DNA from: Pseudophaeobacter arcticus DSM 23566 | GTDB lineage: Bacteria > Pseudomonadota > Alphaproteobacteria > Rhodobacterales > Rhodobacteraceae | Reading direction: 5' to 3' | Assembly (NCBI RefSeq): GCF_000473205.1 | Contig: NZ_KI421507.1 | Coordinates: forward strand, 1,027,934-1,091,933 | Length of the DNA: 64,000 bases | In this document: in pieces, positions 20,476 to 30,556 of the stretch | Layout of the letters: each line of letters starts with the position of its first letter | How positions within the stretch are numbered: the first letter of the stretch is position 1 | Notes under the pieces: model-generated | The model's input: the letters and a program-made list of their open reading frames with translations, nothing else | Database searches by the model: none | Told to the model about the DNA's origin: nothing | Made by a program: the position numbers and the translations under genes

Positions 20476-21513
20476 ATGGCTGAATTCTTTAACACCCCAG
20501 GCGGCATTGCTGTACTGATATTGGCGCAAGTGCTTGCAGTTGTTGCCTTTGTGATGATCTCCCTTCTGTTCCTCGTCTACGGGGACCGGAAAATCTGGGC
20601 GGCTGTGCAGATGCGCCGTGGCCCCAATGTTGTGGGCATCTACGGCATCCTGCAATCGGTGGCGGATGCGCTGAAATATGTGGTCAAAGAGGTGGTGATC
20701 CCGGCGGGTGCTGATCGCATCGTCTTTATCATGGCGCCGCTGACCTCCTTTGTGCTGGCCATGGTGGCCTGGGCGGTGATCCCCTTCAACGATGGCTGGG
20801 TTCTGTCCAACATCAACGTGGCGATCCTCTATGTCTTTGCGGTTTCCAGCCTCGAGGTCTACGGCGTGATCATGGGCGGCTGGGCCTCGAACTCGAAATA
20901 TCCCTTCCTCGGCGCCCTGCGCTCGGCGGCGCAGATGATTTCTTATGAGGTTTCGATTGGTCTGATCATCGTTGGGGTGATCATTTCCACCGGCAGCATG
21001 AACTTTGGCGACATCGTGCGGGCACAGGATGGCAATGCTGGCCTGTTCAACTGGTACTGGCTGCCGCATTTCCCGATGGTGTTTTTGTTCTTCATCTCCT
21101 GCCTGGCGGAAACCAACCGCCCACCGTTTGATCTGCCCGAAGCGGAATCAGAGCTGGTGGCGGGCTATCAGGTGGAATATTCGGCGACGCCCTTCCTGTT
21201 GTTCATGGCGGGTGAGTATATCTCGATCTTCCTGATGTGCGCCCTGACCTCGCTGCTGTTCTTTGGTGGCTGGCTGTCGCCCATTCCCGGCCTGCCCGAT
21301 GGGGTGCTGTGGATGGTTGGCAAGATGGCCTTCTTCTTCTTCCTCTTTGCAATGGTGAAAGCCATCACCCCGCGCTACCGCTATGACCAGCTGATGCGCC
21401 TTGGCTGGAAGGTCTTTCTGCCCTTCTCGCTGTTCTGGGTGGTCTTTGTGTCCTTTGCTGCCAAATTTGACTGGTTCTGGGGCATCTTTGCCCGCTGGAC
21501 CGTGGGAGGCTGA
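20476..21513 (+). CDS. nuoH: NADH-quinone oxidoreductase subunit H
   Basis: 345 aa with about eight membrane helices; links the hydrophilic arm to the proton pump and lines the quinone channel. Conserved loops are visible: [19 protein letters not shown] near residue 35 and the acidic [22 protein letters not shown] near 212. It has no cofactor. It is followed after 2 bases by nuoI. Confidence 0.97.
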   Translation: MAEFFNTPGGIAVLILAQVLAVVAFVMISLLFLVYGDRKIWAAVQMRRGPNVVGIYGILQSVADALKYVVKEVVIPAGADRIVFIMAPLTSFVLAMVAWAVIPFNDGWVLSNINVAILYVFAVSSLEVYGVIMGGWASNSKYPFLGALRSAAQMISYEVSIGLIIVGVIISTGSMNFGDIVRAQDGNAGLFNWYWLPHFPMVFLFFISCLAETNRPPFDLPEAESELVAGYQVEYSATPFLLFMAGEYISIFLMCALTSLLFFGGWLSPIPGLPDGVLWMVGKMAFFFFLFAMVKAITPRYRYDQLMRLGWKVFLPFSLFWVVFVSFAAKFDWFWGIFARWTVGG

Positions 21514-21515
21514 TC

Positions 21516-22013
21516 ATGACAAACCAGATCGATTACACCCGTGCTGCCAAGTACTTCCTGCTGCAGGATTTCTGGGTCGGTTTCAAACTGGGGATGAAGT
21601 ATTTCTTTGCCCCCAAGGCCACCATCAACTACCCGCATGAAAAGGGGCCTCTGTCACCGCGGTTCCGTGGCGAACACGCGCTGCGTCGTTATCCCAATGG
21701 CGAAGAGCGCTGCATTGCCTGCAAGCTGTGTGAAGCGGTCTGCCCGGCGCAGGCGATCACCATCGACGCGGAACCCCGCGAAGACGGCTCGCGCCGTACC
21801 ACGCGCTATGACATCGACATGACCAAATGTATCTACTGCGGGTTCTGCCAGGAAGCCTGCCCGGTGGATGCGATTGTCGAAGGCCCCAACTTTGAATTCG
21901 CCACCGAGACCCGCGAAGAGCTGTTTTATGACAAGGACAAGCTGCTTGCGAATGGCGAACGTTGGGAAGCCGAGATTGCCCGCAACCTCGAAATCGACGC
22001 GCCGTATCGGTGA
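21516..22013 (+). CDS. nuoI: NADH-quinone oxidoreductase subunit I
   Basis: 165 aa ferredoxin-like subunit carrying two 4Fe-4S clusters (N6a, N6b) ligated by [12 protein letters not shown] and [12 protein letters not shown]. The N-terminal amphipathic segment ([13 protein letters not shown]) contacts the membrane. GGGAGGC at 21503-21509 is a clear ribosome site. The next gene in the operon is not a nuo gene. Confidence 0.97.
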   Translation: MTNQIDYTRAAKYFLLQDFWVGFKLGMKYFFAPKATINYPHEKGPLSPRFRGEHALRRYPNGEERCIACKLCEAVCPAQAITIDAEPREDGSRRTTRYDIDMTKCIYCGFCQEACPVDAIVEGPNFEFATETREELFYDKDKLLANGERWEAEIARNLEIDAPYR

Positions 22014-22030
22014 ACTGAAAGGACAGTGAT

Positions 22031-22441
22031 ATGGGCGCTTGGGGTGTCGGTATTTTTGAAGACGATCAATCTCTGGACTGGCTAGCGGGGGAGTATTCTT
22101 CCGCAGGAGCCAAAGCTGTACGTGCTACCCTCTTTGAAACTGTCAGGACAGGTCCCGAGGACTACCTTGAAGCACCGAAAGGGATCGAGGCTCGTGCTGC
22201 AGCTGAAGTCGTTGCAGCGGCGAATGGTGCCGGTGACGCGGCTTTAGAAGAAAGGCATCTCGCGATCCTTCTTGAACATGCTGATTCCGTTCGTTCGGAC
22301 AAAGAGTTGAAGAAGCTGTCGATAGAAGCCGTTCAGCGTCTTTCAGGTGAAAACTCCGAAATTGAGGAGCTTTGGGATGGAGATGAGGAATGGAAATCCG
22401 CTATCGCCGGGCTCTTGGAACGACTTAAGAGGATGCAATGA
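22031..22441 (+). CDS. DUF4259-like protein inside the nuo operon
   Basis: 136 aa, acidic and soluble, beginning MGAWGVGIFEDDQSLDWLAGE, the start pattern I associate with DUF4259 proteins (GAWGxGxFExDxxxDW). The C-terminus carries charged helices (LEERHLAIL, KELKKLSIEAVQRL). Its codon choice is visibly less GC-biased than that of its nuo neighbours. It sits 17 bases after nuoI with AAAGGACAG in front, and overlaps the next gene by 4 bases. The function is unknown. Its presence between nuoI and nuoJ looks like a later insertion. Confidence 0.72.
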   Translation: MGAWGVGIFEDDQSLDWLAGEYSSAGAKAVRATLFETVRTGPEDYLEAPKGIEARAAAEVVAAANGAGDAALEERHLAILLEHADSVRSDKELKKLSIEAVQRLSGENSEIEELWDGDEEWKSAIAGLLERLKRMQ

Positions 22442-22869
22442 CTGACCCCAAGAACCCATTCGAGGCCATGATGGCCCAGGCCCAGGCGCAGTATCAGGAC
22501 ATGGTGAAAGCCATGAACCCGGATCTGTCCAAAGGTCTGGACCCGATGACCATGAAAGGGTTCGAGGCCCTGTGGCCGACCATGCCCAAAGAGGTCATGG
22601 AAATGATGTTTGGCAAGACCATCAACAAGGATGGTCTGGACGCCAAGACCCGGCTGCTGCTGACGCTGGCCGGGTTGACATGCCAAGGCGCGCAAGCGGA
22701 TACCGCGCTGCGCCAAACCGTACGCCACGCTGTCGAGGCGGGTGCAAAGAAACAAGAGATCGTTGAAACGATCGGACAGATGTCGGTCTTTGCCGGCATT
22801 CCGGCCATGAACCGGGCGCTTGAGTTGGCGCAGGAGGTCATGGCCGACAAAAAGGACGATGAGACATGA
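22438..22869 (+). CDS. Carboxymuconolactone decarboxylase-like (AhpD superfamily) protein
   Basis: 143 aa, all-helical; the middle and C-terminal part ([22 protein letters not shown] ... [33 protein letters not shown]) fit the CMD domain. The CxxC pair of true AhpD peroxidase partners is missing: only one Cys is present, in LTCQGAQ. The start overlaps the preceding stop (ATGA), and its own stop overlaps nuoJ by 4 bases, so it is translationally embedded in the nuo operon. Substrate and role are unknown. Confidence 0.82.
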   Translation: MTDPKNPFEAMMAQAQAQYQDMVKAMNPDLSKGLDPMTMKGFEALWPTMPKEVMEMMFGKTINKDGLDAKTRLLLTLAGLTCQGAQADTALRQTVRHAVEAGAKKQEIVETIGQMSVFAGIPAMNRALELAQEVMADKKDDET

Positions 22870-23468
22870 GCGTTTTTGCCTTCTACCTCTTCGCCATCAG
22901 CGCCATCACCGGCGGGCTGTTCACTGTGATCAGCCGCCAGCCGGTGCATTCGGTGCTGTGGCTGATCCTGGCCTTTATCTCTTCGGCCGGGTTGTTTGTG
23001 CTGCTGGGGGCGGAATTCGTCGCCATGCTGCTGGTCATCGTCTACGTGGGCGCGGTCGCGGTGCTGTTCCTGTTTGTGGTGATGATGCTGGATGTGGATT
23101 TTGCCGCATTGAAGGCCGAGATGGCGCAGTACATGCCGCTGGCCCTGTTGATCGGCCTGGTCATCCTGATGCAATTTGTCATGGCCTATGGCTCTTGGGA
23201 GAGCGCCCATGGCGCTTCCGCGCAACTGGCGCAGCCGATCCCGACAGACCGGCACAACACCGAGGCCCTGGGCCTTATCATCTATGATCAATATTTCCTT
23301 CTGTTCCAGCTTTCGGGTCTGATCCTGCTGGTCGCCATGATCGGCGCCATCACCCTGACCCTGCGCCATCGCAAAGATGTCAAACGCCAGAACGTCATGC
23401 TGCAAATGTCGCGTGACCCGGCCAAGGCCATGGAACTGAAAGACATCAAACCGGGGCAGGGGCTTTAA
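22866..23468 (+). CDS. nuoJ: NADH-quinone oxidoreductase subunit J
   Basis: 200 aa, five membrane helices. The third contains [26 protein letters not shown] with the pi-bulge region typical for NuoJ. The loop near 115-135 and the charged C-terminus ([11 protein letters not shown]) face the cytoplasm. It belongs to the membrane arm next to NuoH, A and K. Confidence 0.96.
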   Translation: MSVFAFYLFAISAITGGLFTVISRQPVHSVLWLILAFISSAGLFVLLGAEFVAMLLVIVYVGAVAVLFLFVVMMLDVDFAALKAEMAQYMPLALLIGLVILMQFVMAYGSWESAHGASAQLAQPIPTDRHNTEALGLIIYDQYFLLFQLSGLILLVAMIGAITLTLRHRKDVKRQNVMLQMSRDPAKAMELKDIKPGQGL

Positions 23469-23470
23469 TA

Positions 23471-23776
23471 ATGATTGGTATCGAGCATTACCTTACCGTC
23501 GCGGCGACGCTGTTCGTCATTGGCATCTTTGGGCTCTTCCTGAACCGCAAGAATGTGATCATCCTGCTGATGAGCATCGAACTGATGTTGCTGGCGGTGA
23601 ATATCAACCTTGTGGCCTTCTCCAGTTTCCTTGGGGATCTGGTGGGGCAGGTCTTTACCCTGTTCGTGCTGACCGTGGCCGCCGCCGAGGCCGCCATTGG
23701 TCTGGCGATCCTGGTCTGCTTCTTCCGTAACCGCGGCACCATCGCCGTGGAAGACATCAATATGATGAAGGGCTAA
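23471..23776 (+). CDS. nuoK: NADH-quinone oxidoreductase subunit K
   Basis: 101 aa, three helices, MrpC-like. The conserved membrane Glu in [14 protein letters not shown] and the second in [17 protein letters not shown] are the proton-path carboxylates of this subunit. It lies 2 bases after nuoJ and 6 before nuoL. Confidence 0.97.
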   Translation: MIGIEHYLTVAATLFVIGIFGLFLNRKNVIILLMSIELMLLAVNINLVAFSSFLGDLVGQVFTLFVLTVAAAEAAIGLAILVCFFRNRGTIAVEDINMMKG

Positions 23777-23782
23777 AGCATC

Positions 23783-25936
23783 ATGGAAACCATCCTCCTC
23801 TTAGCCCCTCTGGTGGGCGCGCTGATTTGTGGCTTTGGCCATAAATATATCGGCGAAAAAGCCGCCATGGTGACGGCGACAGGCCTGTTGTTCCTGTCGG
23901 CGCTGCTGTCATGGATTGTCTTTATCAGCTTTGACGGCGTCACCCGCTCGATCGAGATCCTGACCTGGGTCCAGAGCGGCAGCCTGGATACCGCCTGGGG
24001 TATTCGTCTTGACCGGCTGACAGCCCTGATGCTGATCGTGGTGACCACGGTCTCCAGCCTGGTGCATCTTTATAGCTTTGGCTACATGGATCACGATCCG
24101 CAGTGGAAAGACGGCGAAAGCTACAAGCCGCGCTTCTTTGCCTATCTGTCCTTCTTTACCTTCGCCATGCTGATGCTGGTGACCTCTGACAACCTGTTGC
24201 AGATGTTCTTTGGCTGGGAGGGCGTCGGTGTTGCCTCCTACCTGCTGATCGGGTTCTACTACCGCAAGCCAAGCGCAAATGCAGCGGCGATGAAGGCCTT
24301 TATCGTCAACCGGGTTGGCGACTTTGGCTTTGCGCTGGGGATCTTTGGTCTGTTCCTGATGACCGACAGCATCAGCTTTACAGAGATCTTTGCGGATATC
24401 CCAACCAAGGTTTCAGGTCATTCGATCTCCTTCCTCTGGGCGGACTGGGATGCGGCCAACCTGCTGGCGATGCTTTTGTTCATTGGCGCCATGGGTAAAT
24501 CGGCGCAGCTGATCCTGCACACCTGGCTGCCCGACGCGATGGAAGGCCCGACACCTGTGTCGGCGCTGATCCACGCGGCGACCATGGTGACCGCAGGTGT
24601 TTTCCTGGTCTGTCGCATGTCGCCGCTGATGGAGTTTGCGCCGCAAGCCACCCTGTTCATCACCGTGCTGGGGGCGACGACGGCGTTTTTTGCCGCCACC
24701 GTTGGTCTGGTTCAGACCGATATCAAACGGGTCATCGCCTATTCCACCTGCTCGCAGCTGGGCTACATGTTTGTGGCTGCGGGCGTCGGCATGTATTCGG
24801 CGGCGATGTTCCACCTGTTCACACACGCCTTCTTTAAGGCGATGTTGTTCCTGGGCGCCGGCTCGGTCATCCACGCCATGCACCACGAGCAGGACATGAT
24901 GAACTACGGCGGCTTGCGCAAAAAGATCCCCTATACCTATTGGGCGATGATGATCGGCACGCTGGCCATCACCGGGGTTGGCATTCCGTTGACCCAGATC
25001 GGTTTTGCCGGCTTCCTGTCCAAGGATGCCATTATTGAAAGCGCCTTTGCCGGTGGCTCCAACTATGGGTTCTGGATGCTGGTGATTGCCGCCTTTATGA
25101 CCTCTTTCTACAGCTGGCGTCTGATGTTCCTGACCTTCTTTGGCAAGCCACGCGGTGACAAGCACACCCATGATCACGCGCATGAGAGCCCGCTGACCAT
25201 GCTGATCCCGCTGGGGGTTCTGGCGCTGGGGGCGGTGTTCTCGGGGATGATTTGGTACGGCAGCTTCTTTGGTCATGCTGATCAGGTTGGCAAGTTCTAC
25301 GGCATCCCAGTGGCCGAAGCCGCGGCTGATGCCCATGGCGCTGCCGCTGATGACCACGGTGAGGCGGATAGTCACGCTGCTACAGATACGGGCCACGGCG
25401 AGGCTGACAGTCACGCTGCTGCTGATACCAGCCACGGTGCCGCTGCTGGCGGCGAACATCACGTTGTCTTTGCGGGCCAGCCAGGGGAGGGCGCACTGTA
25501 TTTTGCACCTGACAACCATGTGCTGGAAGAGGCCCATGCGACGCCAAAATGGGTCAAGGTTTCGCCCTTTATTGCGATGTCCCTGGGACTGGTTCTGGCG
25601 GTGTGGTTCTACATCGTGAACCCCAGCCTGCCGGGTCGTTTGGCCAGTAACTTCCAGCCGCTCTACCTGTTCCTCAAGAACAAATGGTACTTTGACGAGC
25701 TGTATGACGCGATCTTTGTCAAACCTGCCCTGGCCATTGGCCGCTTCTTCTGGAAGCGTGGCGACGGCAATGCCATTGATGGCTTCCTGAATGGGGTGGC
25801 CATGGGGGTTATCCCCTTCTTCACCAAACTTGCCGGTCGCGCGCAGTCCGGTTTCATCTTTACCTATGCCTTCTGGATGGTGCTGGGCATTGCAGCCCTG
25901 ATCACCTGGATGTCGATCGGCGGAGGAGCCCACTGA
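23783..25936 (+). CDS. nuoL: NADH-quinone oxidoreductase subunit L
   Basis: 717 aa, antiporter-like proton-pumping subunit with about 16 helices and a lateral helix. Seen are [19 protein letters not shown] near residue 148 (Glu of the pump), [32 protein letters not shown] near 237 and the Lys-bearing [18 protein letters not shown] near 312. Between the late helices, roughly residues 510-575, is a His/Asp/Ala-rich insertion from a DNA tandem repeat. The stop overlaps the nuoM start (TGATG). Confidence 0.97.
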   Translation: METILLLAPLVGALICGFGHKYIGEKAAMVTATGLLFLSALLSWIVFISFDGVTRSIEILTWVQSGSLDTAWGIRLDRLTALMLIVVTTVSSLVHLYSFGYMDHDPQWKDGESYKPRFFAYLSFFTFAMLMLVTSDNLLQMFFGWEGVGVASYLLIGFYYRKPSANAAAMKAFIVNRVGDFGFALGIFGLFLMTDSISFTEIFADIPTKVSGHSISFLWADWDAANLLAMLLFIGAMGKSAQLILHTWLPDAMEGPTPVSALIHAATMVTAGVFLVCRMSPLMEFAPQATLFITVLGATTAFFAATVGLVQTDIKRVIAYSTCSQLGYMFVAAGVGMYSAAMFHLFTHAFFKAMLFLGAGSVIHAMHHEQDMMNYGGLRKKIPYTYWAMMIGTLAITGVGIPLTQIGFAGFLSKDAIIESAFAGGSNYGFWMLVIAAFMTSFYSWRLMFLTFFGKPRGDKHTHDHAHESPLTMLIPLGVLALGAVFSGMIWYGSFFGHADQVGKFYGIPVAEAAADAHGAAADDHGEADSHAATDTGHGEADSHAAADTSHGAAAGGEHHVVFAGQPGEGALYFAPDNHVLEEAHATPKWVKVSPFIAMSLGLVLAVWFYIVNPSLPGRLASNFQPLYLFLKNKWYFDELYDAIFVKPALAIGRFFWKRGDGNAIDGFLNGVAMGVIPFFTKLAGRAQSGFIFTYAFWMVLGIAALITWMSIGGGAH
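25355..25440 (+). repeat. 39-bp tandem repeat encoding a His-rich loop in NuoL
   Basis: Two complete units (25355-25393, 25394-25432) and the start of a third encode [26 protein letters not shown] and HGAAAG. The unit is a multiple of three, so copy number can vary without breaking the frame. The loop may bind metal ions; nothing else supports that. Confidence 0.75.
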
Positions 25937-27483
25937 TGGACAACCTTCTATCAATTGTCACTTTCATCCCTGCTGTAGCGGCTGCTGTCATGGCACTGCT
26001 CATGCGTGGCGAGGATGAAGCGGCGCAGCGCAATGCCAAACGTCTGGCATTGATCACCACCAGCCTGACCTTTTTGGTCAGCCTGGGGATCTACACCCAG
26101 TTTGACCCGACCAATACCGGCTTTCAGTTCGTGGAAGACCACGACTGGATCTTTGGCCTGAAGTACAAAATGGGCGTCGACGGTATTTCGGTGCTGTTTG
26201 TGATGCTCACCACCTTTGTGATGCCGCTGACCATTCTGGCCAGCTGGAAGGTCACGACCCGGGTCAAGGAATACATGATCGCCTTCCTGCTGCTGGAGAC
26301 CCTGATGCTGGGTGTCTTCATGGCGCTGGATCTGGTGCTGTTTTACATGTTCTTTGAGGCAGGCCTCATTCCGATGTTCCTGATCATTGGCATCTGGGGC
26401 GGCAAGGATCGAATCTACGCCTCCTTCAAGTTCTTCCTCTATACCTTCCTTGGCTCCGTCTTGATGCTGTTGGCCATGGTGGCGATGTATGCCGATGCGG
26501 GCACCACCGATATCGAAACCCTGCTGACGCATAGTTTTGCAGCCACCAGCTTTGATCTGTTGGGCATTCATGTGGTTGGCGGCATGCAAACCCTGATGTT
26601 CCTGGCCTTCTTTGCCTCCTTTGCGGTGAAAATGCCGATGTGGCCGGTGCACACCTGGCTGCCCGATGCCCACGTTCAGGCGCCGACCGCCGGGTCTGTG
26701 GTTCTGGCGGCGATCCTGCTCAAGATGGGGGGCTATGGTTTCCTGCGGTTCTCGCTGCCGATGTTCCCGGTGGGGGCGGATGTGATGACTGATGTGATCC
26801 TGTGGATGTCGGCAATTGCGGTGGTTTATACCTCGCTGGTGGCGCTGGTGCAGGACGACATGAAAAAGCTGATCGCCTATTCATCTGTCGCGCATATGGG
26901 CTTTGTCACCATGGGGATCTTTGCGGCCAACCAGCAGGGCATTGACGGTGCGATCTTCCAGATGCTGAGCCACGGCTTTATCTCGGCGGCGCTGTTCCTT
27001 TGCGTGGGCGTGATCTACGACCGCATGCATACCCGCGAAATCAGTGCCTATGGCGGCCTGGTGGTGCGTATGCCCGCCTACGCGCTGGTCTTTATGTTCT
27101 TTACCATGGGCAACGTCGGCCTGCCGGGCACCTCTGGCTTTATTGGTGAATTCCTCACCCTGATGGGCACCTTCCAGAAAAACACCTGGGTGGCGGCTGT
27201 TGCGGCCTCCGGGGTGATCTTCTCGGCGGCCTATGCGCTGTGGCTTTATCGCCGGGTGGTCTTTGGCGACCTGATCAAGGGCAGCCTGAAGACAATCCAG
27301 GACATGGATGCGCGCGAGCGGTTCATCTTTGCGCCGCTGGTGGTGATGACCATCCTGTTGGGCGTCTATCCTTCGCTGGTCACCGATATCATCAGTCCGT
27401 CGACTGAAGCGCTGATCGCCAACTTCAACCAGTCTCTGGCTGCTGCGGATACCTCTGCTGCAATCCAGACTGCGTCGCACTAA
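25936..27483 (+). CDS. nuoM: NADH-quinone oxidoreductase subunit M
   Basis: 515 aa, second antiporter-like subunit, about 14 helices. Conserved segments are [21 protein letters not shown] near residue 136 with the essential Glu, [35 protein letters not shown] near 235 and the Lys-bearing [18 protein letters not shown] near 305. It pumps protons in the membrane arm between NuoL and NuoN. Confidence 0.97.
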   Translation: MDNLLSIVTFIPAVAAAVMALLMRGEDEAAQRNAKRLALITTSLTFLVSLGIYTQFDPTNTGFQFVEDHDWIFGLKYKMGVDGISVLFVMLTTFVMPLTILASWKVTTRVKEYMIAFLLLETLMLGVFMALDLVLFYMFFEAGLIPMFLIIGIWGGKDRIYASFKFFLYTFLGSVLMLLAMVAMYADAGTTDIETLLTHSFAATSFDLLGIHVVGGMQTLMFLAFFASFAVKMPMWPVHTWLPDAHVQAPTAGSVVLAAILLKMGGYGFLRFSLPMFPVGADVMTDVILWMSAIAVVYTSLVALVQDDMKKLIAYSSVAHMGFVTMGIFAANQQGIDGAIFQMLSHGFISAALFLCVGVIYDRMHTREISAYGGLVVRMPAYALVFMFFTMGNVGLPGTSGFIGEFLTLMGTFQKNTWVAAVAASGVIFSAAYALWLYRRVVFGDLIKGSLKTIQDMDARERFIFAPLVVMTILLGVYPSLVTDIISPSTEALIANFNQSLAAADTSAAIQTASH

Positions 27484-27497
27484 GGGAGCATGGGCAG

Positions 27498-28937
27498 ATG
27501 ATCCAAGCTGATCTCTCCGTAATTCTGCCAGAGATTATCCTGGCACTTTACGCAATGGCGGCGCTTTTGGGCGCGGTCTACACCGGTAAGGACAAGCTGG
27601 CCTCAATGCTGGTCTGGTCCACTTCTGGTCTGATGGTGGCGCTGGCCATCTGGATTGGCACCAGCGGCAGCGATACCACCACGGCCTTTGGCGGTATGTT
27701 TGTTGATGACGGCTTTGCCCGTTATGCCAAGGTTGTCATCCTGCTGGCAGCGGCAGCGGTTCTGGCCATGGGCCAGGAGTATATGTTGCGCCGTGGTATG
27801 CTGCGCTTTGAATACCCCATTCTGGTTGCTCTCTGCACGGTTGGCATGATGATGATGGTCTCTGCCGGTGATCTGATGTCGCTGTACATGGGGCTGGAGC
27901 TGCAATCGCTGGCGCTATATGTGGTGGCCTCGATGCGCCGTGACAGCGTCAAATCCACTGAGGCCGGGCTCAAGTATTTTGTGCTGGGCGCGCTGTCGTC
28001 CGGTCTGCTGCTTTATGGTGCCTCTTTGGTCTATGGCTTTGCCGGCACAACCAAATTCTCTGGTATCATCGAAGTTGCCCAACATGGCGAAGTCTCTGTT
28101 GGTCTGCTCTTTGGTCTGGTTCTGCTGATTTCCGGCCTTGGCTTTAAGGTTTCCGCTGTGCCGTTCCATATGTGGACACCGGACGTCTATGAGGGCGCAC
28201 CCACACCGGTTACTGCCTTCTTTGCCTCCGCCCCCAAGGTTGCCGCCATGGGGCTGTTTGCCCGGGTGATGCATGACGCCTTTGGTCATGCGGTTGCCGA
28301 CTGGAGCCAGGTTGTCGCCGTGCTGTCTTTGCTGTCGATGTTTGTCGGCGCCGTGGCTGCGATTGGGCAGCGCGATATCAAGCGTCTGATGGCCTATTCG
28401 TCGATCGCCCATATGGGCTATGCGCTGATGGGGCTGGCTGCCGGGACCGTTTTGGGTGTTGAGGCCATGCTGGTCTATATGGCCATCTATGTCTCGATGA
28501 ATATCGGCACCTTTGCCTTTATCCTGATGCTGCAAAAAGACGGCAAGCCGGTCACCGATATCGGGGCGCTGAACCAGTACGCCCGCCGCGAACCAGGCAA
28601 GGCGCTGGCAGTTCTGATCCTGATGGTCTCGCTGGCTGGCGTGCCGCCCATGCTGGGCTTCTTTGGGAAGCTCTATGTGCTGCGTGCCGCCTATGAGGCC
28701 GATCTCACCTGGCTGGCAGCTGCCGGTCTTGTGGCTTCGGTTATTGGTGCCTTCTACTACCTGCGCATCGTCTACTACATGTATTTTGGCGAAGAGGGCG
28801 AAGAGCTGGACCGCAGCAGTTCGCCCGTGCTTTGGGTCTTCCTCATGGGGTCGGCTGCGGTGATGGTTCTGGGGATCATCAATATGTTTGGTGTCGATGG
28901 CGTGGCAGCAGCTGCGGCCGCGGCCTTGGTCAACTGA
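27498..28937 (+). CDS. nuoN: NADH-quinone oxidoreductase subunit N
   Basis: 479 aa, third antiporter-like subunit and last nuo gene. Seen are [22 protein letters not shown] near residue 130, [29 protein letters not shown] near 228 and [22 protein letters not shown] near 293. It contacts NuoK in the membrane arm. A terminator-like hairpin follows within 25 bases. Confidence 0.97.
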   Translation: MIQADLSVILPEIILALYAMAALLGAVYTGKDKLASMLVWSTSGLMVALAIWIGTSGSDTTTAFGGMFVDDGFARYAKVVILLAAAAVLAMGQEYMLRRGMLRFEYPILVALCTVGMMMMVSAGDLMSLYMGLELQSLALYVVASMRRDSVKSTEAGLKYFVLGALSSGLLLYGASLVYGFAGTTKFSGIIEVAQHGEVSVGLLFGLVLLISGLGFKVSAVPFHMWTPDVYEGAPTPVTAFFASAPKVAAMGLFARVMHDAFGHAVADWSQVVAVLSLLSMFVGAVAAIGQRDIKRLMAYSSIAHMGYALMGLAAGTVLGVEAMLVYMAIYVSMNIGTFAFILMLQKDGKPVTDIGALNQYARREPGKALAVLILMVSLAGVPPMLGFFGKLYVLRAAYEADLTWLAAAGLVASVIGAFYYLRIVYYMYFGEEGEELDRSSSPVLWVFLMGSAAVMVLGIINMFGVDGVAAAAAAALVN

Positions 28938-28956
28938 CCGGTTTTACATCTCTGAC

Positions 28957-28994
28957 AAGAGGCCTGGTTCGTTGGACCGGGCCTTTTGCCTTTT
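28957..28994 (+). terminator. Terminator-like hairpin after nuoN
   Basis: Arms AGGCCTGGT (28960-28968) and ACCGGGCCT (28976-28984) pair over 9 bp with one G-T wobble and a 7-base loop, then TTTTGCCTTTT. The next gene, birA, starts only 15 bases later with GAAGGA at 28995-29000, so termination may be partial and birA, coaX and rnj may get read-through. Confidence 0.72.
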
Positions 28995-29008
28995 GAAGGA
29001 ATGGGACA

Positions 29009-29758
29009 ATGACAGATTGGCCTGAAGGCTACGGCAAACGCATCCTGGAAGAGGTGGACAGCACCCTGGATGAAGCCGCGCGCATCGCGGGCCAGCTTGC
29101 CGGTCCTGAATGGATCCTGGCCAAACGCCAGACCAAGGGGCGCGGGCGTCGCGGTCGTGCCTGGAAAGACCCCACCGGCAATTTCGCCGCCACGCTGGTG
29201 ATGCGCCCAACCGAGCCACCCCAGGTGGTTGCCCTGCGCAGCTTTGTGGCCGCACTGGCGGTCTATGACGCCTGCGAGGCGCTGACGGGGCGTACAGAGG
29301 GGCTGGCGTTGAAATGGCCCAATGATGTATTGCTCAACGGTGGTAAGCTGTCTGGCATCCTGCTGGAGAGCGCCGGGGCAGGGCAGGGGTTGAGCCATCT
29401 GGCCATCGGCATCGGTGTCAATCTGGTGGAAACCCCGATGAAGGAATGGCTGGACCCTGGTGCGGTCTGGCCGGTGTCGCTGCTGTCTGAAACCGGTGTT
29501 CAGGTCACGCCTGAAATATTTTTGACCGCGCTGGCGGCGGCCTATGCCCGCTATGAGAACCAGTTCACCACCTATGGGTTCGAGCCCATCCGCACCGCCT
29601 GGCTGGCGCGCGCCGCCAAGCTGGGTGAGGTTATTACCGCACGTACTGCCAAGTCTGAGACGACCGGAACCTTCGAGACGGTAGACGCGGAGGGTAACCT
29701 TGTCTTAAACAGCGCCAAAGGCCGGGTTTGTATCCCTGCCGCTGAAATCTTTTTCTGA
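29009..29758 (+). CDS. birA: Biotin--[acetyl-CoA-carboxylase] ligase (no DNA-binding domain)
   Basis: 249 aa; makes biotinyl-AMP and attaches biotin to a Lys of biotin carrier proteins such as MccA. The catalytic domain shows QTKGRGRRGRAWKDPTGNF near residue 42 (biotin/ATP loop) and LKWPNDVLLNGGKLSGILLE near 102 with the active-site Lys. The N-terminal helix-turn-helix of E. coli BirA is absent, so it is a group I ligase and not a repressor. The C-terminal SH3-like cap (GTFETVDAEGNLVL) is present. Confidence 0.94.
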   Translation: MTDWPEGYGKRILEEVDSTLDEAARIAGQLAGPEWILAKRQTKGRGRRGRAWKDPTGNFAATLVMRPTEPPQVVALRSFVAALAVYDACEALTGRTEGLALKWPNDVLLNGGKLSGILLESAGAGQGLSHLAIGIGVNLVETPMKEWLDPGAVWPVSLLSETGVQVTPEIFLTALAAAYARYENQFTTYGFEPIRTAWLARAAKLGEVITARTAKSETTGTFETVDAEGNLVLNSAKGRVCIPAAEIFF

Positions 29759-29773
29759 CCGTAAGGGCCTCCC

Positions 29774-30556
29774 ATGCTTCTGGCTGTTGATTGTGGCAAT
29801 ACCAATACCGTCTTCTCGATCTGGGATGGCGAAAAGTTCATTGGAACCTGGCGCACCGCGACAGACTGGCGCCGCACGGCGGATCAGTATTTTGTCTGGC
29901 TCAACACGCTGATTCAGGCCCAGGGCATCGAGACGGATATCACCGATGTGATAATCTCGTCGACGGTGCCGCGGGTGGTGTTCAATCTGCGTGTCCTGGC
30001 GGATCGTTATTACAACACCCGACCGCTGGTGGTGGGAAAATCTGATTGCCTGTTGCCGGTGGATGTGCGAGTGGACGAGGGCACGGCTGTGGGTCCGGAC
30101 AGATTGGTCAATACGGTGGCCGGTTTTGACCACTACGGTGGCAATCTGGTGATGGTGGATTTTGGCACGGCCACAACCTTTGATGTGGTGGCCGAAGATG
30201 GTGCCTATGTCGGTGGTGTGATCGCGCCCGGGGTGAACCTCAGCCTTGAGGCGCTGCACCAAGCGGCGGCGGCACTGCCACATGTGGACATTTCCAAGCC
30301 CGAGCATGTCATTGGCACCAATACGGTGGCCTGTATGCAATCGGGTGTGTTTTGGGGCTACGTCGGCCTGGTGCGCGAGATTTGCGCCCAGATTAAAGCT
30401 GAGCGTAAGGTTCCGATGAAGATTATTTCAACAGGCGGGCTGGCGCCTCTTTTCCAGCAAGCTGCTGATCTGTTTGACGCATATGAGGATGATCTCACCA
30501 TGCATGGGCTCCAGATCATTCATAAATACAATAAGGATAACGGTACTCCTGAATGA
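29774..30556 (+). CDS. coaX: Type III pantothenate kinase
   Basis: 260 aa, ASKHA-fold kinase for the first step of CoA synthesis. Motifs are AVDCGNTNTVFSIWDG at residue 4 (phosphate 1 loop), VGPDRLVNTVAG near 105 and MVDFGTATTFDVV near 128. This type is not feedback-inhibited by CoA in the family. It overlaps rnj by 4 bases (ATGA), an order common in alphaproteobacteria. Confidence 0.95.
   Translation: MLLAVDCGNTNTVFSIWDGEKFIGTWRTATDWRRTADQYFVWLNTLIQAQGIETDITDVIISSTVPRVVFNLRVLADRYYNTRPLVVGKSDCLLPVDVRVDEGTAVGPDRLVNTVAGFDHYGGNLVMVDFGTATTFDVVAEDGAYVGGVIAPGVNLSLEALHQAAAALPHVDISKPEHVIGTNTVACMQSGVFWGYVGLVREICAQIKAERKVPMKIISTGGLAPLFQQAADLFDAYEDDLTMHGLQIIHKYNKDNGTPE

Noticed and set aside
24413..25954. 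513-codon open frame antisense to nuoL
   Set aside because: Shadow of a membrane protein gene; composition is extremely His/Gly/Arg-rich and no motif is seen.
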